A stretch of 35,808 nt of DNA from assembly GCA_035601835.1 (NCBI GenBank), contig DATNNM010000004.1:1-35808 (forward strand), written 5' to 3'. The position numbers were made by a program, and so were the translations under genes. The stretch comes from Candidatus Tumulicola sp. GTDB lineage: Bacteria > Vulcanimicrobiota > Vulcanimicrobiia > Eremiobacterales > Eremiobacteraceae. Shown here one piece after another: positions 32,286-35,808 of this stretch. Positions within the stretch are counted from its first letter, which is position 1, and every line of letters starts with the position of its first letter. The notes beneath the pieces are model-generated. The model was not told the origin of the DNA. It saw only the letters and a program-made list of their open reading frames with translations, and did no database searches.

Positions 32286-33727
32286 CGCTTCACGTCGAAG
32301 AGCGACACGAACGCCCGGTCCGCGTCGTCTGCTCTCTGCTCTACGTATCCTCCGCGTTGAGGACGCGTCGCGCGCAAGTGTTCGTAGACCGCGCGCTTCG
32401 GATCGGGATAGTAGTATTGGTTCTCGACGTACCAGATGCGTTGGCGCGGGCGCGCGTCGATCCAACGGATCGCTTCGACGACCGACGCTTGGTCGATGAC
32501 GGGCATGACGTCGTGCCCTTGAAAGGCGTTCAGCCCGCCCAGCACCGTGACCGCAAAGCCTTGATCGATCATGATGGCGTCGCTGGGCTTCTCGCTGCGC
32601 AGCAGCACGATGTCCACCGCGTACCAATCGGTTCGCTGGTAGAAAGGATCCAACAGATTGTCCAGGGCAGCGATGATGCTCAATGTCGCGAATGCGCTGA
32701 CGAGAGCGATGCCGGCGATGCGCCAGCGCGTGCCGAGCAACAGCGCCACGATCGCCCCAAGGCATACGTCAAAGGCCGGGATCATCGCCAGCAGGTAGCG
32801 CGGGATCACCAAGTCCTTGCTGAGCGCGAACGCCGCGGCCGCTTGTATCGCGATAGGTGAGAGCCAATACGGCACGATGCTCTTGCGCCCGATCCAACAG
32901 CCCGCGACCAGACAGCCGAGCGCGAAAACGGTCATCGCCCAATCCGTCGCGGTCGTTCCCGCGAACCAGGCGACGGGCACGCCTTGGAACAGCGTGCCTC
33001 TGGCCTGGCCCAGCCAATAGAACGATCGGCCGGCGCCGCTGATGACGTGCCCGCCGAATGCATATTGAGTTCTCAACGCGCCAAGCCAGGGCGCGAGCGC
33101 AAGCAGCGCGAGTCCCGCTCCCGCAAAGACGGGCCACGCCTGGCGCGCTCGCGGCAAGGCGTACAGCACTTGGCTGAGCACAACCACGCCGCCGAGGTAT
33201 TGCACGCTTGGCAGGAGCGCTGCGCAGACGCAATATGCCGCCCACAGCCACGCAAGGGCTTTGCCGCGCGCGTCTTGAGCGAGGAGCAGCAGCCACCACG
33301 ACAGCGTGCTGAGCGCGATTAGCATGGAATACATGCGGAACATGCGATCCCAGTCGATGAGATCGGGGGAAATCGCGACGAACAGAGCCGCGAACGCAGC
33401 TGCCGTGTCGCCGAACACTCGACGCGCTATCCCCCAGGTCGCGACGATCGTGATCAGGCCGAACGGCGCGGTCAGAAAGCGATACGACCAGGGCTGCCAG
33501 TGCAGCGTGGCGATCGCCGCGTGCGCGTAGAGGTAGAACAACGGCGGGTGTGCATCGTTGTGCGCCAGGAAATCGAAGAGCTTCGAGAGCGGCAGCGACC
33601 CGGCGAAAACCGAGTATGCCTCGTCGATGAAAAGGCTATTGTCCGTCAAGCGCCAGAAGCGTGCCAGCGCTCCGATGGCAAGCGCAAGGATCAGAAAGGC
33701 GTAGGGGAGCCACTTGGGCTTGGTCAT
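32282..33727 (-). CDS. GT-C membrane glycosyltransferase 2 (PMT/ArnT-like)
   Basis: The 481-residue paralog of the preceding gene has the motif LFIDEAYSVFAG (D35, E36), then NDAHPPLFYLYAHA, many membrane helices, and a C-terminal WYVENQYYYPDPKR. ATG at 33727 overlaps the stop of glycosyltransferase 3 as ATGA, so the two are coupled. It converges tail to tail with glycosyltransferase 1, the stops overlapping in a palindromic CTAG at 32282-32285. Substrate cannot be told from sequence. Confidence 0.88.
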   Translation of the reverse strand: MTKPKWLPYAFLILALAIGALARFWRLTDNSLFIDEAYSVFAGSLPLSKLFDFLAHNDAHPPLFYLYAHAAIATLHWQPWSYRFLTAPFGLITIVATWGIARRVFGDTAAAFAALFVAISPDLIDWDRMFRMYSMLIALSTLSWWLLLLAQDARGKALAWLWAAYCVCAALLPSVQYLGGVVVLSQVLYALPRARQAWPVFAGAGLALLALAPWLGALRTQYAFGGHVISGAGRSFYWLGQARGTLFQGVPVAWFAGTTATDWAMTVFALGCLVAGCWIGRKSIVPYWLSPIAIQAAAAFALSKDLVIPRYLLAMIPAFDVCLGAIVALLLGTRWRIAGIALVSAFATLSIIAALDNLLDPFYQRTDWYAVDIVLLRSEKPSDAIMIDQGFAVTVLGGLNAFQGHDVMPVIDQASVVEAIRWIDARPRQRIWYVENQYYYPDPKRAVYEHLRATRPQRGGYVEQRADDADRAFVSLFDVKR

Positions 33728-35175
33728 CGGCGCGGCCCGTACAAGATGACGAGCACGTCATCGGCGGGGTTCACATGCGACTGCACCCACATGCCGAGCA
33801 TGCGTCGAGTGACGCTCAAGCGCCGCCGTACGACGTGTTCGGGGTCCGGATAGAATGCCGCATTCTCGACATACCATACTCGCGCAAGGCGCCGTGCGTC
33901 AAGCCACTTGACGGCGCCGGCCGGCGGGTCGGGCGCGACGACAAGGTAATGCTCGTGCTCCCGAAAGGTCGCGAACTCGTCGAGGACCGCGTACGGCAGG
34001 CCTTGATCGAAGACGACCACGTCGGTCGGAGCGATGTCTTTGCGCACCAGCAAGTCGACGGCATACCAGTCCGACGGTTTGTAGTACGACACTGCGAGGA
34101 GGTCGATGTCGCAGAGCAAGCTGACCCCCACGATCGACAGCACGGCCGCCGCCGCGAGAACACGCGCCTTCGTCCGTATCAGGTACCCGAAGGCCACGCC
34201 GATGCACGCTGCGAACGCCGGCAAGAGATACGTGAGATAGCGCGGCAGCGCGAGCGTCTTGCCGAACGCGAACGAAAAAACGATCTGCATCAGCGCTGGG
34301 GCGAGCCAGTACGGCAAAAACGTCCTGCGCCCCAACCACGTTCCGGCGCCGATGACGGCGATGACTGCAACGGTGATCGCCCAGTCCAACGCGGGCGTGC
34401 GCAGGCCGGCGGGCAAGCCGGCCGCCACCGTTTCGCGCGCCAACGCGCTCCAATCGAACTGCGCGCCGCCATACGAGCCCGCCAGGCCGCCGACAGGGAA
34501 CTGCTGCAGCATCGCGGGCGCCCACGGAAGAAACGCGAGCAGCGCGAGCGCGCTCGCGACGAGCGCCGGCCACGCCGTGCGGGCGCGGGTCAGGGCGAAG
34601 ACGGCTTGCGACACGACTACGAGGCCGCCGAGATAATGGATGTACGGCAGGGCTATGGCCGACAGAGCGTAGCCGAGCCAAAGCGCAGGCCGCGGCTTCG
34701 ACCCGGTAGCCGCGACGAGCGCGAGCCAGCTCACGGTCGTCAGGGCTGCGAGTACCGCGTACATTCGAAATGTTCGATCGGTCTGCACGAGGAGCGGCTC
34801 GGTCGCCACAACTAGAGCTGCGCATATGGCAGCCGCGTCGCCAAAGCTGCGCCGCACGAGCGCCCAGGTCGCGGCGATCGTCAGCAGCCCGAAGGGCGCG
34901 GTGAGGTAACGGTAGTCCCAAGCCGGCCAGTGCAAAACCGCCACCAGCCAATGCGCGATGAGGTAGAACAACGGTGGATGGAAATCGCCGTAGGTGATTG
35001 CGTTGAACATCTGCGGCAGCGCGATTCGCGCCACGTGCAGCGTGAAGCCCTCGTCGACTTGTAGGCTCGAGTCGGTGAGTCTCCAGAAGATGAGCGCGCC
35101 GCCCAGCGCGAGGGCGGCGGCGAGCCAGAGCCAGAGACCGTAGCCACGGAGCTTCAGCTCCGTGCCTTCCGTCAA
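33724..35175 (-). CDS. GT-C membrane glycosyltransferase 3 (PMT/ArnT-like)
   Basis: The 483-residue paralog has the motif LQVDEGFTLHVA (D41, E42), then GDFHPPLFYLIAHW and a C-terminal WYVENAAFYPDPEH. The start is TTG at 35175, overlapping the sigma-factor stop as TTGA; no ATG or GTG lies before the first membrane helix. Residues about 5-12 (ELKLRGY region) are encoded by a GTAGC-hairpin repeat copy. It is closer to glycosyltransferase 2 than to 1 in the C-terminal motif, which suggests local duplication. Co-expression with the sigma factor is likely. Confidence 0.87.
   Translation of the reverse strand: MTEGTELKLRGYGLWLWLAAALALGGALIFWRLTDSSLQVDEGFTLHVARIALPQMFNAITYGDFHPPLFYLIAHWLVAVLHWPAWDYRYLTAPFGLLTIAATWALVRRSFGDAAAICAALVVATEPLLVQTDRTFRMYAVLAALTTVSWLALVAATGSKPRPALWLGYALSAIALPYIHYLGGLVVVSQAVFALTRARTAWPALVASALALLAFLPWAPAMLQQFPVGGLAGSYGGAQFDWSALARETVAAGLPAGLRTPALDWAITVAVIAVIGAGTWLGRRTFLPYWLAPALMQIVFSFAFGKTLALPRYLTYLLPAFAACIGVAFGYLIRTKARVLAAAAVLSIVGVSLLCDIDLLAVSYYKPSDWYAVDLLVRKDIAPTDVVVFDQGLPYAVLDEFATFREHEHYLVVAPDPPAGAVKWLDARRLARVWYVENAAFYPDPEHVVRRRLSVTRRMLGMWVQSHVNPADDVLVILYGPRR
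35140..35164. repeat. GTAGC-hairpin repeat, half copy in glycosyltransferase 3
   Basis: GTAGC is followed by C, then ACGGAGC-TTCA-GCTCCGT. Compared with the second hairpin at 13002 (minus strand: GTAGC, A, ACGGACC-TTTA-GGTCCGT), the stem differs by one C-G to G-C pair swap that keeps pairing. It lies at the 5' end of the reading frame. Confidence 0.65.
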
Positions 35176-35808
35176 TCCATGTCCTTCCGGATCTTTTGCA
35201 AGCTGCGCGCCAATGCGCGCGATATTTGGCGCTGCGTCGAACCGAGCCGCTTGGCGATCTCGGTCTGCGTGAGATCCATGTAGAAGAACAAGTGCACGAT
35301 GCTGCGCTCGAACTCGGCCAGCTTGTCGATCGCCATGTCCAGCACGATGCTGTCTTCGACCGGGAGTTTGAAGGTTTCGTGGCGTTGGCTTCGGATGACT
35401 TCGGCGCGCACGCCCATGCCCGACGGCGTCGCGGCGGGCGTGAGCGACATGATATTGAACTCCTCGCGCAGTCGCTGGATCTCGTTGATGCCTTCGACCG
35501 TGATGTTCATGTCCACGCTGAGCTCTTCGTTCGTCGGCTCGCGCTGCTGCCGGGCGATCAGCCGGTCGCGCGACTCGTGCAGTTTCCGATTGAGGCTGCG
35601 GTACCAGCGCGGTACGCGCATGCTGGGCGCGAGATCGCGCAAGTAGTGCGAGATCTCGCCGGAGATGACCGGCCGGGCGTACGCTTCGAACGGGACTCCG
35701 AGCGTCGGGTCGAATTGCTCGACCGCCTTGATGAGGCCGACGCAGCCGACCTGCATGAGGTCGTCGCGCATCGAGGGATCGTGCGCGAAGTGCCTGGAGA
35801 TGCTCTTC
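35172..35808 (-). CDS. SigB/SigF-type RNA polymerase sigma factor, N-terminus beyond window
   Basis: About 211 residues are visible; the start lies past the right edge. Region 2 has HFAHDPSMRDDLMQVGCVGLIKAVEQFD then PVISGEISHYLRD. Region 3 has RVPRWYRSLNRKL and EPTNEELSVDMNI. Region 4 has an HTH, LTQTEIAKRLGSTQRQISRAL. The order and motifs match the SigB/SigF/SigG group (stress and developmental sigma factors) rather than ECF or the housekeeping factor. Partner RsbW/RsbV-type regulators are not in the window. The stop overlaps the glycosyltransferase 3 start by four bases. Confidence 0.9.
   Translation of the reverse strand, partial: KSISRHFAHDPSMRDDLMQVGCVGLIKAVEQFDPTLGVPFEAYARPVISGEISHYLRDLAPSMRVPRWYRSLNRKLHESRDRLIARQQREPTNEELSVDMNITVEGINEIQRLREEFNIMSLTPAATPSGMGVRAEVIRSQRHETFKLPVEDSIVLDMAIDKLAEFERSIVHLFFYMDLTQTEIAKRLGSTQRQISRALARSLQKIRKDMD

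Overview
This is a GC-rich, gene-dense stretch of a bacterial chromosome, nearly all of it coding on the minus strand. A PilQ secretin with a peptidoglycan-binding AMIN domain and a PilP-like lipoprotein point to a cell with an outer membrane. A SigB/SigF-type sigma factor, an ECF sigma/anti-sigma pair and an LDH-type malate dehydrogenase are also present. The combination suggests a poorly cultured diderm lineage (Candidatus Eremiobacterota or Armatimonadota would fit). That placement is inference, because no rRNA is present.

Layout from left to right. (1) 1-3707: N-terminal two thirds of a large alpha-2-macroglobulin-family protein, cut by the window edge. (2) 3768-5954: a type IV pilus extension ATPase (PilB) with a PilZ domain fused in front. 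(3) 6098-8465: malate dehydrogenase, a RskA-type anti-sigma factor and its ECF sigma factor. The sigma start region carries a hairpin that covers the ribosome binding site. (4) 8540-9520: tRNA-Gln and a LysM-NlpC/P60 cell-wall hydrolase. (5) 9751-11861: glmM, translationally coupled to an upstream formiminotransferase-like protein. (6) 11963-12983, plus strand: rpsT and a possible outer-membrane beta-barrel protein. (7) 13057-30590, minus strand: a long pilus/shikimate cluster. In transcription order it is four tandem prepilins, PilD peptidase, a Crp-family regulator, pilM-N-O-P-Q, aroC, a TPR/coiled-coil protein, a BsuPI-domain protein, aroK, aroB and priA. (8) 30828-35175: three paralogous GT-C membrane glycosyltransferases. 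(9) 35172-35808: a truncated SigB/SigF-type sigma factor.

How the parts work together: prepilins are cut by PilD, pushed out by PilB through the PilMNOP alignment complex, and exit through PilQ. The PilZ domain on PilB suggests direct c-di-GMP input. The Crp-family protein keeps the E. coli CRP DNA-contact residues. Two near-consensus TGTGA-N6-TCACT sites lie in the window, both in intergenic DNA and both upstream of pilus genes (pilB and pilin 3). Together they suggest a local pilus regulon. The glycosyltransferases beside the pilins could glycosylate them. No pilC or pilT is in the window.

Non-coding structure worth noting: a modular GTAGC-plus-hairpin repeat occurs at three places, two of them inside reading frames, with a compensatory stem change. 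Similar GC-rich hairpins sit between all four pilin genes. No gene-free stretch reaches 300 bases; the longest are 9521-9750 and 30591-30827.
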